This document shows, one piece after another, positions 1-13,100 of a stretch of 64,000 nucleotides of DNA; position 1 is the stretch's first letter, and the number at the start of each line of letters is the position of its first letter. The DNA lies in assembly GCA_029448655.1 (NCBI GenBank), contig JACCLO010000003.1:4836001-4900000 (forward strand). The letters are read 5' to 3'. The position numbers and the translations under genes were made by a program. This DNA is from Wolfiporia cocos. Taxonomy: Eukaryota; Basidiomycota; Agaricomycetes; Polyporales; Phaeolaceae. The notes below the pieces were generated by a model that saw nothing but the letters and a program-made list of their open reading frames with translations, was not told where the DNA came from and did no database searches.

Positions 1-1598
1 CAATGAAGTAATCTTGTTGCGATCTGTTTGTACGTGGGTGGCTGGTGGAAACAGCGCTGTACCCAATTATTTATAGACGCTTGTCAGACGTCTCTTCCCA
101 AACGGATGGTAATTTCCTTGTCAGGAATTCCATTACCGAAAGGGGTGCCCCCGTTCAAAGGTTCTTATGACATGTGACCAAATGACAGATGCTCAAATAA
201 CCCGAATCCCCTTTTCAGGAGCGAAGACCGAAGTCAAACGGGCGCCGACGGATTATGTGAATCCTAATCGACTTGGTACTAGGTTATTCCCACAGTAATG
301 ATAGTTATAAGCATGTATTTGCCAAGCGTACGCGATCCTACGTCTAAGGGAACAGGTACTAGTATCGTTCTTCGATTGACTAAGTGTACCCGTAAGACGT
401 AAAGGTTGCCTTTTATGTACATAGGCGACCTTAACCAGGTTAGATAACCTGGGAACCAGCAGGTGACGCAGGATTTCCAAAGGCGAATACAAATGCTATT
501 GGACGGTTTCTAAGCTAATACAAGTATTGCCATTTACTAGGAGCCGCCACTAAAACTACATATTTATCTACTTATTGACTGGGATACCAGGGTACCTGAA
601 AGAGAGCTCGTCATCAGCGATCAACGCTGAGTGGTCATGTCTAACACAAGAAGAACGGGGGCATGGTTAGGGGCGCCCTTGTCAGGACGCCGCGCGGAAG
701 TTAGCCGACAGGTGTCTTCATCGAAGCGCGCGACTTCCTTCTAGAAAGAGAGTCGGTGACTGCCAGCATTTGACAGGCTGGGTCACATGGTTGGGAATAG
801 GATACACAGCTCATTTCCTCGCGGAGATGAGCTGGAAAGTGGTCGCAGTATTACACCGCGACCGGTCCACGCTTTAGTGGTAAGGCTTGCCATCTATAGC
901 CACCTGGGTGTCACATCAGGGCTAAAAAACCATCCGTCGATCTAGGATCGCGCATTCACGAGCGCTCCACACATCAAAGATGGTGGGCAACGCCGCATGC
1001 TTCCGGTGGGGCCCCAACTCGGTTTAACCCAGGCTCGCACACCGAGCTGCCCGTAGGACTTACGCTATTGGTTACCGCGAGTGACCTCGGCTGGTTTGGC
1101 CTTGCGAGCCGCACCACCTCACCACTTGGATTCCCTAAAGGAGATCCCAAGCGGGCCCCTTACGCCTGGGGGGCGGCTTTGGAAGATTCCCACACCCTAC
1201 TAAGGGAATACGCCGAAGCGCATATCCCTATGGGGATCCTACTGGTAGTGTTGGGTCCCTGAACAGGGATTGCCAAGACAGGGGGCTGCGCGCACACAGG
1301 CAGACGGTCCCCTTTTCCCAATAGGCGGGTCTCAACCGCTGGCACCAGCAACCTTGTCAGGAAGCCGGCGCCTCTCCTTAACCCTGGAGTCCGGGTTCGC
1401 AGGACGCATGCTGCTGATTAGGCAAGCAGCGCCCCACTGGGTGGCAGCAGGCCGCTAAGCCCGCCGCCGATGTATCCCAATCCGCAACCACGGAGCATAC
1501 ATCCCCTTTGCAGGAGAGTAGCGGCCCCTGCGCTATCTCAGACACCTGTTGGAGGAAAAACCCAGGCGCCACCAGTTAAGGAGGCGCAGGGGGGTAGG

Positions 1599-1611
1599 TA
1601 GTTCTATTCTT
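1599..1611 (-). promoter_or_regulatory. Putative self-primer binding site of element E
   Basis: The minus-strand sequence AAGAATAGAACTA lies one base inside the LTR edge. It is the exact 13-nt complement of the minus-strand LTR segment at 1749-1737, which itself lies about 27 nt downstream of a TATA box. This is the arrangement expected when the 5' end of the transcript folds back to prime reverse transcription (Tf1 mechanism). The complementarity is seen; the mechanism is inferred. Confidence 0.6.
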
Positions 1612-1612
1612 A

Positions 1613-2705
1613 TGACACAGATGGCTCTGTGGGACTCACCAAGCCAGTATCCTTGCGATGAACTAAGGCGACTAGGTGAGGTAGAGGTTATCAGACGCGG
1701 TAGTAGGTGGAAGGTTCTTCTACGGCGTACGCCGAGAAGAATAGAACTAAGGTTATAGGCCGTCAAGGCCCTACTTATATACATAATAATATCAGGTCAT
1801 GTGCTACTGTATAGTGCATGCCTGATAAGGAGTGTGGGCTTGGTTGCCATAAGGGCGACCAAGTGATACGACTACTCTACAAAGGCCGTGGCCCGCCGGT
1901 AATGGCCGAGCCAATGGTAAGAGAGAGCGTGTGGTCTCATCGTTAGATGGACATGTGAAGACGGGCGCAGCCCGGGTATAAGGGATGCCGGTTGCCGGAT
2001 ACCGTGAGGTATAATGGCGATTGGCCGGTCATCATGTGCTGACCAAGGCGGAACGCCGAGGTCGTAATGCTATTGGGCCAGCAGGCACCGTAGCATGTGA
2101 TATGTCCGGACCGGAAGGTTACCGGAACATATGGTGGTCTTAGCCGTGAGGCGAGGACCGGTGTTTGGGCAACGCCGTGATGGCAGAAGCCCGGGACTTG
2201 GAGACCGCCGAGTCCGTGGGATGGCCGAGAAGGCCGAGCCTATAGCGATATTGCCTTGGTGCTAATATAGTGCTATTTGGCCGTGTTGCCATTATTATGC
2301 GAAGGCGTGGCGCGCCTGAGGTGCCATTGTGATCTAGGATCTTATGGCGATGGGAAGCCGGGAAGGCCGACCCAATAGTACAAGGCCGTGAGGCACTGTT
2401 TGTACTTGTGGACATTATTATGCGAGCGTGCCGCGCTCGGCCTATCATTATGATCTAAGATCTACGACGTGGCTGGTCTTGCTCTGACGGGCGAGACCTG
2501 TATGACGTAGCTGTAACTATGCTATTGGACCGGAAGGTGCCGTAGCGTTATGTAAGCTGGTCATGTGGTGATAAGCCCAGTTAAGAGCTTGTCGTGGTGG
2601 CAATGGGAGTTAACCCGTAGATAACTTGTAGGTAGACGTATAAATCCCAGGTAAATTGCTATAATCGTAGGAAAAATGCTGTAAGCCCCAGATAAATCTG
2701 TGACA
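1613..2705 (-). repeat. 5' LTR of element E (1093 bp)
   Basis: On the minus strand it begins TGTCACAG and ends CTGTGTCA, so it has TG...CA ends. A TATA box (TATATAAG, plus 1774-1781) lies about 27 nt upstream of the predicted RNA start near 1749. The central part (about 1860-2560) is built of imperfect dispersed repeats. For example, an attattatgcga...tgatctaagatct unit occurs near 2290 and 2412, and a ctattgg...ccgtagc unit near 2070 and 2521. The boundary is set by element A's gag resuming at 2706. Confidence 0.7.
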
Positions 2706-4358
2706 CCCAACTGGAGGCCCCGAGCAGCCACCAGCGGAGGGAATACCGGTGCCGGTCCACCCGCGCCAGCGCGGACAAGGCAGGCCGTCGAAGCAGGGAA
2801 CGATGCTCCGAAGGTCCTGGGCGAAGTCAGCCAGGAGGATTTCATCCGAATGGTTGCAGCCTGGGCCAAGGAGAACCCTGAGGCTGCAAAGGAAGCTGGA
2901 CTCAACCAGGTACGTCCCTCCTCCTCTAACCGTTTCTCAGTTCTGGAAGTAGAAGAAACAGTAAATAGTGACTCTGCATCCGCCACGGAGGAGACCGATC
3001 CGGTTGACGGACTTTATGGGCTTGGAACCGGGGCCCCGATATTAGACTACATATCTGTACCACGTTCAGTAGACAGGGATCATAGTGACGACGACGAAGC
3101 TTCAACATGCTCGTCGGATTCGTTTGTAACAGCCTCGGAGGAGCCTCCTTCCGGAGCTTGGCGGGAGGAAAATACCGTGCTTAATTCCTCCATTAACAAT
3201 GTAAACTATGTACCCATGGACGCAGACCCGGTTGTGGATCCTGATGTGACGATGGCAGACGCATCAGGACCCACAGTCAAGAAAAAGACTGTAAAGAAAG
3301 TGCGGCGTAGACGTGCCAAGACGAAGGCAGTCACGCTCGACATCTATCTAGACCACCCCCGCGCGATAGCACCTGAGCGAAAGACCGCCGGGGCCGCGGG
3401 GTACGACTTACACTCTGCGGAGGAAGTCATTATACCGAACGGAAAGCGTGTCACCGTTAGCACGGGCATCAAGATCAGGATGCCCGACGGTGTATACGGC
3501 AGAATAGCCCCACGATCCGGACTCGCCCTCAAGGGAGTCGACGTGGAAGCCGGTGTAGTAGACGAGGACTACACCGAGGTACTAAAAGTCATACTGAATA
3601 ATCAGACCGGAACAGATTATTTGGTCGAGTATGGGGACAGGATCGCCCAGTTCATACTCGAGTGCAACATGACACCCGACACACGTATCATCAAGAACAT
3701 TCGGGAAACCACTCGCGGTACAGTGGGTTTCGGGTCTACCGGAGAGAAACTCCGAGGAAATGTAGTAGTCATCCAAACGGGAAAACGGGGAAAGCAGATC
3801 GAAGTACCGATCACTCTCCACCGCCCTGACGGACGCGCTCTCTTCACGAAAGCACTAATAGATTCTGGTTCTACGGGATCAGTAATCAGTCGTGCCTACG
3901 TCGAGGAACATAGACTCGAGCAGATCCCGCTAGATCGACCCGTCAAGCTGTACAACGCAGACGGTAGTACCAATGCCGCAGGCAAGATGACACACTACGT
4001 CGAACTCCAGATGCAGATCGACACGCATTTGGAGACCCGCAAGTTCCACGTCACGGAGCTGGTCTCCGCCGACATTTTCCTCGGCTTCGATTGGTTGGAA
4101 GACCACAACCCAACCATCGACTGGAAGAAACGCCGGATCACCTTCACCTGCGACTGCGAACATGAGCAGATCGAGGAGGGTGATCATATATATTATATTT
4201 TCGCTGACGCATGGATTAGGAATAGGGAAGAATGCAGAGCGGACATCGCTGAGCGAGTACGCGCTACGAAGGCAACCGAGATCGCCATCGCAGCCGGAAA
4301 GACCACGGAAGCAAAAGCCTTTGAGGAGGTAGTCCCCGAGTACCTACACGACTTCTGA
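2706..4358 (+). pseudogene. Element A gag C-terminus, dUTPase and protease (ends at a premature stop)
   Basis: The frame enters from the LTR of E, so no true start is present. It contains the gag tail (homologous to B from NWKPRAATSGG on), then a trimeric-type dUTPase with motif 1 AGYDLHSA, motif 2 GRIAPRSG, motif 3 AGVVDEDY, motif 4 GDRIAQ and motif 5 RGTVGFGSTG. In motif 3 the conserved Gly after DYT, kept in B, is Glu here. A retropepsin follows with ALIDSGSTGSVIS, then the linker to RT. It ends at TGA 4356-4358, where B reads Glu. Translation of a full A polyprotein would stop before RT, so the copy is probably dead. Confidence 0.9.
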
Positions 4359-7300
4359 GACGTGTTTGAGGAAAAGGAATTCGACAACCTCCCCGAATGG
4401 CGACCGTGGGATCACGCAATCGAACTGCTGCCCAACTCCGAACCTTACGCCGGCAAGATCTACGCGCTCTCCCCTAGGGAGCAGGAGGCGCTAGATGACT
4501 TCTTAGAAGAACAGCTACGAACCGGACGCATACGGCCGTCCAAGTCACCATGGGGGGCACCATTCTTCTTCGTCAAAAAGAAGGATGGGAAACTGAGACC
4601 CATACAAGATTATCGGAAGTTGAACCAGATGACCAAGAAGAACCGGTACCCGCTCCCACTGATCACGGAGCTGCTCAACAAGCTAAAAAGAGCTAAGTAC
4701 TTCTCGAAATTGGACATTCGTTGGGGATATACAAATGTCAGAATCAAAGAAGGCGACGAGGAAAAAGCCGCCTTCATCACTAATCGGGGGCTCTATGAGC
4801 CATTAGTGATGTTCTTCGGGATGTGCAATGCACCAGGCACATTCCAGGCTTTGATGAATGACATTTTCCGAGATCTCATAATGACGGGCAAAGTCATTGT
4901 ATACCTAGATGATATCCTTGTTTTTACTGAGGACGAGGCAGAGCACAAAGAGATCCTGCGCAAGGTGCTCCTCGTCCTCCGTCAAAACAAACTTACGTGT
5001 AAACCAGAGAAATGCGAGTTCATGAAAAGCGAGGTCGAATATCTCGGGCATATAATCTCTCACGGGCAGATCCGTATGGACCCCGTGAAGGTAGCTGCAG
5101 TAGCCGATTGGCCAGCACCTCGGAACAAGAAAGAAGTACAGTCCTTCATCGGATTTGCCAACTTCTACCGGAGATTTATACCCAAGTTCTCCACAGTAGC
5201 TCGCCCACTGATCAATCTAACAAAGGACACAGAATGGCAGTGGGGTACGACGGAACTCGAGTGCTTCGAGAAATTGAAAAAGATCTTTATCAAAGCACCC
5301 GTGTTAGGCATTCCAAACGACGACGACCCCTTCCGCATCGAGGCAGACTCTTCAGACTTCGCAACTGGAGCCTGCCTCATGCAGAAGCAGGAAGGCGTAT
5401 GGAAGCCCATCGCGTACCAGAGTAAAACGATGATACCGGCAGAACGTAACTACGAGATATACGATCGAGAGTTACTCGCTATCATGCGCGCCCTAGACGA
5501 ATGGCGCCATTTCGTAATGGGTGCAAAGCACCCTGTAGAAGTATTAACGGACCATAAGAATCTAGAATACTTTAAGACCCCGCAAAAGATTAATCCGCGA
5601 CAAGCCCGGTGGATGACGGAACTTGCCGAGTATGACCTACAACTCGTGCACATCCCCGGCAAAACCAACGGAAGGGCCGACGGGCTTTCCCGAAGAAGTG
5701 ACCACGGCAACGACAAAGGTCATCTCGAAGGGCAAGTCGTCCTGAAGCCACACCTATTCGTCGAAGACAGCGCAGAAAGGCTGCGATCTTCCTTCTATAC
5801 TGTAGTCAAAGGGATAACCTACGACGAAGTAAAGGAGAGGGTCAAGGCGGAAGCCGCTCTCTACGAAGGAAAGGGAGGAGTAGAAGCAGAGGAAACGACC
5901 GAGGACGGTCTGCGGTTTAGGAGGGGGAGGATGATCATTCCCCGGGACGAAGAATTAATAGGAAAAATCATTTCTTCGTTCCACGACACGGTTTCGGCAG
6001 GACACCCTGGCACAGAAAACACGTACACCGCCATACATCGACACTACTGGTGGCCAAAGATGAGGAAAGACATCCGCCAGTACGTGAAGGCATGTATCAA
6101 GTGCCAGGCAGCCAAACCCGACAGATCCAAGCGCGCGGCCCCTCTCAACCCGAACCCAACTCCGTCACACAATTGGGAGAATATTTCCGTAGACATGATC
6201 ATGGGACTCCCAGTCTCCAAGGGTCGCGATGCCATTATTGTAGTAGTAGATATGAAGTCCAAGGACTATGTAGCTATACCAACAACGACCAAGTTAACGG
6301 CCGAAGGATGGGCCAACATATTTATCGATAAAGTCTACGCCCTTCATGGATTGCTGAAGAAGATATTCAGCGACAGAGGACCACAGTTCGTTGCGGAGTT
6401 CATCAAGGACGTTTATCGAAGGTTAGGGATAGAAGGGAATCCTAGTACAGCGTTCCACCCGCAGACAGACGGGCAGACGGAACGAATGAACCAGGAACTG
6501 GAAGTATACCTACGATTATTTATTAACGACACGCATACCAACTGGCCGGACTTACTCCCGCTAGCGGCATTCGCGTATAAGTGTCATGTACATAGTAGTA
6601 CGGGCTACAGCCCCTTTTACCTTACGCACGGATACCACCCTTTCACAGGAGTAGAGGGACTGGAGCAAGAAGAGGGGGTAGCACGGGACTGGGTCGAACA
6701 TATGCACGAGATCTCCAAACGTGCGTCACAGAACCTGGAGAAGGCCAAACTCCGCATGAAGGAATACTATGATAGGAAACGGGCATCGCCACTATCATAT
6801 TCCGAAGGAGACATGGTATGGGTAGACGGCCGAAACATTAACATGGGCCACCCTACCAAGAAGCTAGACTCCAAAAGGTTCGGACCGTACAAGGTGACGA
6901 AGAAAGTCGGACATGGAGCATACGAACTGGACCTCCCCGCAGACATGCGCAGGATATACCCGGTCTTCAACGAGGTCCTATTACTACCGTATCATGCCCC
7001 GGCTTTCCCCAATCAGGACCACACAGTCAGGGCAGAAAGCAATGACACTCGCAGGCCTCTCCGGATCCTCGCATCCAGAGAAGACCGAGGGCGAGTCGAG
7101 CTGGAAGTCGAGTGGTCCAATGGGACTACAACATGGGAACGCAAGCGAGGATTAACCCCTTTCCAAGACCTAGTCACAAAATTCTTCGAAGCTAGACCAT
7201 CCGCCCCAGGCAACCAGTGGAAAAACCGAAACACTGGCTGGGACCACTCTGAAACCAAGTGGGACCCAGAATGGGAGGACTTCGAACGAAAGGCTAAGGA

Positions 7301-7691
7301 AATGAGTCTTAGGGAGAACCCGAAGGAGTTCATCATCTACGACGACATAGATAACACTCTTCTAATCAAAGGCAGCATACCGTTCTACGCCTACGAAAAG
7401 AAGCTTGTCGCCCGTAACTTCTGGTTCTGCGATCCACGCACACGAGTAATGCAATACGGAATACGCGTTGGACAACCAATAGAATCCACCATACCCAAGT
7501 CAAAGGGATACTGGATCTACCCGGTTCTAAACACACTCCAACTAGCCAACCCACATATCTGCAAAAAACTCGTAGACCACCCATGTCACGTCGACCAAAC
7601 CATGTACAAGGTAATTGCTGGGCGTGGGGACACGCTGCTAGAAGAGGGGGTACTGTCACAAGCCGATTTCATTCAGTTAGCCAACGACTGA
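4359..7691 (+). pseudogene. Element A pol: RT, RNase H, integrase and C-terminal domain
   Basis: The frame is the same as the preceding ORF and is open from the TGA to 7691. Reverse transcriptase has YLDDI near 4902-4916. RNase H carries EADSSDFATG near 5340. Integrase has an HHCC zinc finger (H..H..C..C, about 5983-6120) and a DDE core with VDMIMGL near 6190, SDRGPQF near 6370 and the catalytic Glu in DGQTERMNQ near 6470. A chromodomain-like segment follows (about 7050-7180: PLRIL...ELEVEWSNGTTTWE), then a tail of about 165 residues shared only with B here. Its last codons lie inside the 3' LTR. One stop (4356) separates it from the upstream frame; no other break was seen. Confidence 0.9.
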
Positions 7692-8014
7692 ACGACAGCC
7701 CTTATCTTATCTAAGCGCCCGCCTAGCATCACGTGCAAGGACCCCGAACACCCCACACGTGCCTAGTCAGACCCCGGACACTCTTCTCTCGGCTCTACCC
7801 CTAAGATAGGGTTATCACGGACTATTAGCTTACGTAATACTGTACAGTAGCCAAACATGTACAAACACCTAGATAGCATATATACTGGCCTGACGAGCAG
7901 GGAGCACCCCAGACTCGTCTTGGCCTTTACTGCCTTGAGTAGCCTCAGATCAGGAAGTCGCTTCCACGCGATTACACTTCCCCTGAGAAGTTGCTTGAGA
8001 ACGTGCTTGTGTCA
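7654..8014 (+). repeat. 3' LTR of element A (361 bp)
   Basis: Starts TGTCACAAGCC and ends TTGTGTCA. It aligns with the 371-bp LTRs of B and with the solo LTR at 58013. It contains TATA (atatatac, near 7880) and the agactcgtctt motif (near 7910) predicted to be the RNA start and self-primer. The first 38 bp encode the last residues of pol. Confidence 0.92.
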
Positions 8015-9555
8015 TGAACCGAGACGCCCCGGTCCCTTTTGACGCCCAATCATCATGGTCACATCAGCCTTTGCGAGGCTGCCAAATGCCAGGTTCCTGA
8101 TATAGCTCTCCGATCGTAGTACCCTTGCCTATTCACATACATTATCATCATTGCTATACATCATCTTGTTAATGGAGGAGGATGGTTCCACTTCATCTTC
8201 CTCAATTAATCCTATCTGCTCAAAGTCAAATCCAACAGTACCGATATTTTCTGTGTCAAACATACTCTCGCCTGCACATCCTCGCTTATGTCCTCATCAT
8301 AACATTCTTGTCTCGCTCATCGACAGTTTCATCACTCAAGCTTTTAGTATAAATCTCATTTATAAACACTAATGTGGATAGACGGGAAGATGGACCACAG
8401 CATTGATGCAAATTGAGCTTGCAAAGTAGATGGTTAAGTAGAGCGCCACGACATGAACGCGATCACTGATTGACTTACCATCCTCACTCGGAGGCATCTC
8501 GGATATCACTTGCAGCCTTGTCTGGCCCAATCGAGTTTACAAATGACATCGACATGAGGTAATGTGGTGACATGCCAGTGGTCGCGTAGCGACAACAACG
8601 CCGTCGTAGTCTCCCATAATGCAAAAATGGGCAGACAACATTCCAGATGGATTCGGTCACTACAGGCAGGGTACGATAAAGTGCGATTGGTGGATGAGGC
8701 AAGTGTTACATTACCACCTATTCTGTTTCTCACTGCAGACTATGCTAATACCAACTCTTACTGGGAGCGATGAACAGCAGATGATTGTCTTGCTCCCCAT
8801 CATCCAGATCGGTGACTAGCGTCGCAGTGAGTGGTGCTGCACAACACATTTTGCAGTTGGTGGCTACTTGACCTATCAAGGTGGGTTGGAGTGTTCCAAA
8901 TTAACAAATTTGTCGTCCCCTTGTCATTACTTCGAGTAAGCTCTGATGATCTCGGATACAGAGTTGGTTAGCAAAATTGCTATCGGGCAGGTGTGGTACC
9001 AGCAGCGCAAGAGATGGCAAGCTATGTTTATCTCTGTCACATCCAAGAAGCTTTGGACAGGGCTGTTTGAAGCTAGGGTGGCCAGTGCAGCACATGAGGC
9101 AGGCCACATCATCAGGAAAATATCGGTCAGGTACCAGTGATCCATTGCTTACCCCCTGATCTGTAGAGCTCTGTAGCACCACATGTCAGGTAGTAGCACG
9201 GTAGCAGTGGTAGCTTACTCAGGTTTTCCCTGATGATGGTGCGCACGATGGCAATTTGTACTAGTCATCAGCAAAATTACAATGTCCTTAAATTGCCTTA
9301 GTTGCCTTGATTCAGACAATTAATATGGAAAGTCACTCAGTTATGGATGACTTAATCCAGTAGATTCACTTCTTAAGCCAGTTGATTCAGATAGATCAAG
9401 GCTTGATTCAGACGAGTTCAGATTATGATTATAACATAAACAAAGGTAGCTCAGGCATGCACAGTAGCACTTAGCAATCTGTCACTGATAGCCCATACTG
9501 GTAAATTCATACACTGATAATACTATGCTTTGGCAAGCGCTATGGAGGTACTTCA
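8015..9555. other. Decayed intergenic DNA; segment duplicated at 58640-59230
   Basis: No convincing gene. About 8440-8990 is related, same orientation, to about 58640-59190 (shared strings such as cgcgtagcg, aagtgcgattgg, gagctctgatg in register). Both copies carry short disrupted ORFs, so it looks like an old duplicated host segment, perhaps a gene remnant. About 9290-9440 repeats the word ttgattcag. Nothing else is supported. Confidence 0.4.
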
Positions 9556-10098
9556 TGTTACGATTCTATCAGGTACACTTGAATATTCTCGTTGACACCT
9601 CACTGTGTGTAAAGACTTAGCGTTCAACCGCTGTACCCAGCGTTCGATTCTTAGGGGCCTCTGTTCAACCGTAGGCCCTGTTTCATGTATAACAACCCTA
9701 TGCCCACTCTCCGAGTTTGCATCGCGTTCTAGCTGATATTTTGTGTACAACCACAGTAGTTCTACGTTTCATCCCTTGTTGCGCTCAACCGCAACGCTTC
9801 TCCTTTATCACTTATATCGTTAGCCCAGCGGACTTAATAGTAGCAGTACCAAAGACACTATGACCCCAATTAACGAACCGTAGTATATAAACCTGATGTA
9901 AATACCGGTCGAGTTCCTCAGCTCGACCTTGTTGAATTACAAGGATCTTATACTCGTTCTCAAAGGCTTGAGCAATTGGGCCTGCAGCTTGTATATCGAC
10001 GCTCCAACTCTGAGGAGTCCGATGAGTAGTGCGCTACTCGATACGCTGAGTAACTCGACTTGGTTATTTTGCGTTGAACGGATATTCGATCCGTAACA
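9556..10098 (+). repeat. Solo LTR, 543 bp, related to family C
   Basis: Begins TGTTACGATT and ends CCGTAACA, flanked by a perfect 5-bp TSD CTTCA (9551-9555 and 10099-10103). It shares with family C LTRs the block from TATATAAA (9884-9891) through agctcgacctt (9920-9930) to cttatactcgttctcaaa, but the ends and centre differ. It is a separate subfamily reduced to a solo LTR by LTR-LTR recombination. Confidence 0.88.
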
Positions 10099-10103
10099 CT
10101 TCA

Positions 10104-13100
10104 GGACTCAGTCTACTCTAGTGTAATAATGTGCATTTACTCACAATTACTGCTACCACATCAACAGGTCTGCCACTAATCAAGGCCATGGCCTTCTTCA
10201 TTATCTGGTTTGTAACGATGAACCCTCTAAACATATTCTTTCTCACTGATGATGTTGAATTGATGCTATGTGGTCACTGCAGCATCGAGGATGCTAACCC
10301 AGGTCTTGGCCCTGAACGATATCATATAAGTCCACATATAACAACACCACATTGAATTGATTTTGATATCCTCCGGCACCTGCGGATCTGCCATGGGCGC
10401 AGCGTCGAATACAACCTGCACAGATAGTGAACGTTATCTTTGGCTTTGAGCCAGTAGCAGATGATAGTGCATACATGGTTGATTATGCCGTCCATGGCTG
10501 CATTGAAGGGGAATGTGAACATGACCATCAGGCCTGTGCCATTCGCCAGATGGGCTGCGAAGATATGTGCCGATCCTTTCCACAGGAGCGGTATCAAGTA
10601 TGGGCATTACATGCCAGTGTGAAGAGCATACCTTGTGGATGTGCAACCAGAAGACACTGTGAGCCAATGGACACAAACCGAGTCGAAGTATATACTCTGC
10701 TCATACTGTCTCATATCTGCGCAACTTGAGCAGCAGCCAAATCTCTGAAGGAGTAGGTTGCAGCCTTCGTTGAGTTCTGAGTCGGAAAATCACCAGGGAA
10801 TTCAGTCAAATTTTTGCGTGTGTGCCATATGGTAACACTGTCAAGATCTGAATAAACTACTCAGAACAGCAAACATGAAGGTTCTAGTGGCACGCATGCT
10901 AGCTTAGAGCAAGACTGGCAGAGTATTTGAGTATTTGGGTGAATGAAGGTTTGCAGATCCGATCAACATACAGTTTAAGGTTTGTGGCTTACCAGCTGTC
11001 ACACGCCCCAAATCTCATGAATATACACATAATGTTTCTATTTCTGCGTCACTCAGCTGTGGCAGCATTCCATGCACTAAGCGACCCTTCCGGCATATGG
11101 GGATGTGGCATGAATGTATTCATGCCTTGTTAGAGTGAAGGAAAATTCCGCTCCGTTGCGACTGTATTCAATGATGAATAAGGCTGCCAGCGACTACATG
11201 TTTCGCCGATGCAGCTATTCTGTTCATATTCTAATGCCGAGACAACATGTCCATGTGCACTGATTGAGTACCTAGTATGTCTACCTTGTTGGAACATATA
11301 CTTCGACATTGTCTGGAATATATGAATGTGCAGGCGAATTATCAAATTCTGAGCTAACTGAGAATGTCTGATCCCATCTGCCTTGATCTTGATTTACTGG
11401 GGCTTCAGGAAATTAAGTCCGGCTCAGGCATACAAGTCCAGACTCAGACAATTAAGAGTGATCAGAACAGATTCAGGAATTGTAGCTTTGCTGATGCGGT
11501 CGTGCACAAGTAAAAATCCAGAGTGGGAAAGAGAGAATGTGATGACAAACCTCTATTAGGGAGGTCCATCGTCCGGTTCCAGCATGCAGAGGGTCCGGTA
11601 AGCTCATCGGTCGTAGGAGAGACAGCTTCTCTTTGCACACACACCTAGAGGCACACATCCCTGACACGCGACACAGGTTCAAGATGGCTCGTCGACAGTG
11701 AGACGAAGTCGGAAGAATTTGGCTACAGCATTGCGTACAGGCAAAAGCACGCGAGCTCGATGGCCACTTCCTCTACGAGCATGTCCATTTATTCGGATGC
11801 GAATTGGGGATGACGTTCGTGTCCCACATGAACTCGAAGAGCCAGGAGGTGAAGTAGGTGTGGAACTTCCTCGAATGCGAATGCTCGGTGAAGTATGCCG
11901 TGCCCCAGGTGCAGAAGATTTGCGATAGGTACGGCGTCCTCGGGTGGGTGATTCCTGCTGCATGAAGGTGTTCTGAGCATTGAATAAATGGCAGCCCGCT
12001 GAATGTGGCTTCTGTTGATATATTGTGATCATGGAGAGTCATGGGGAAGTCTTGTACCTGATAATACATAAGCTTGATGGCATCGATTCAGAGACGAAGG
12101 TGACACCGCCCACAGCGCAGCAGTATCATCTGAATCCTGGCGCAAAGGGGCGGCGAGACCTCCATGTATTTTTCTAGCATAAAGCTGTCAATGTCACAAG
12201 AGTACGGATACCACAACTCGACCACCATGGTAAGTGGTCCCCCATGGATCAGGTGGTGTTATAACCGTACACAGTCACGCCGGGAGTGCCTCTGCGATTG
12301 GAAGCATCAATGACGACCATCTGCTCCGAATCAATGCGCGAATATGTCAGGACGCCGGAAGATCGTGCGTTGTAGATTTATGTCAGGAGACAGAAGAGCG
12401 AGCGTGGTCGGTCATTTGTGACCATGGAAATGTCAACTTGCATAGACTTGGGGCATGCGGCCAATCCATGTCAACTAGTCAGTACGGTGTGTCCATAATA
12501 CATGCAACAATCCTTGCTTCCGAGTTATTGCGCAGTCATTTACCCGATCCAGTCGCAATAAGGGAGGTCCACAGAAGCTCCCTGACTACCATCGAGGTAG
12601 GAGGGTAACAATAAAATATCGTCTGGTGCGACAGAGTTTGAAGGAAGCATAACGAAGACATCCGGTGATGAAGGCAAAATGTCAACCTGAACATTATATA
12701 TCACAAGTCTGAAGCTCCCGTTTGTTTGCGAGAGGAAGACACCGTTAACCCGATTGCACCTCCCAAGTAGTGCACCAGAGTGATCTATTATATATGCAGA
12801 GTTTGCCGTGAGGAATAGATGCAGGGTGCGCTTAGCAACGTCAGTAGCTTCGCGCAGCCCGTCCGTACGCATCCACTATTACAGGGAGTCCTCGAAGCCA
12901 CCCACGCGGAAGGCTAGCAAGGGTCCTGTGTGTCCCTTGCCGCCACGGCCATCGGCGCTAACTGTTACCATCGCCCGCAGCGCTCACTTCCGCGCAAGGA
13001 ACAGCAGGAGCCAAGATCAATGTGCTTGAGAATAGGCTCTATGAAATATGCGACCTGATTGGTGCAGACCAGATCAATTTTCCCAGCGTCAGTATGCTTG

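Larger units (their letters stand above)
1..2705 (-). mobile_element. Element E: 5' end of a minus-strand LTR retrotransposon (partial)
   Basis: This is the leader and 5' LTR of a minus-strand LTR element whose coding part lies left of the window. The right edge at 2705 is sharp: the next bases (cccaactgg) are the gag reading frame of element A, matching element B near 23636. E therefore interrupted A, and cccaa is the expected but unverifiable TSD. The leader (1-1612) has no ORF above 85 codons that resembles a protein, so I see only non-coding leader there. The priming and promoter arrangement resembles that of element D, which suggests a related Gypsy family. The family assignment is inference because no pol is visible. 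Confidence 0.7.
2706..8014 (+). mobile_element. Element A: truncated Ty3/gypsy retrotransposon with dUTPase
   Basis: Same family as element B, colinear over gag C-terminus, dUTPase, protease, reverse transcriptase, RNase H, integrase and C-terminal domain. The 5' LTR and most of gag are missing because element E inserted at 2705/2706; the rest should lie left of the window. The 3' LTR is at 7654-8014. A polypurine tract (agaagaggggg) precedes the 3' LTR and is part of the coding sequence, as in B. Confidence 0.93.

Noticed and set aside
1068..1784. Small ORFs in the leader and LTR of element E as genes
   Set aside because: Short, overlapping on both strands, low-complexity; they fall in an LTR leader.
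10015..10060. Hammerhead-ribozyme-like string (gaggagtccgatgagtag...ctactcg) in the solo LTR
   Set aside because: The conserved core (CUGAUGA and GAAA) is not complete and the stems do not close as required; the other C LTRs do not keep it.
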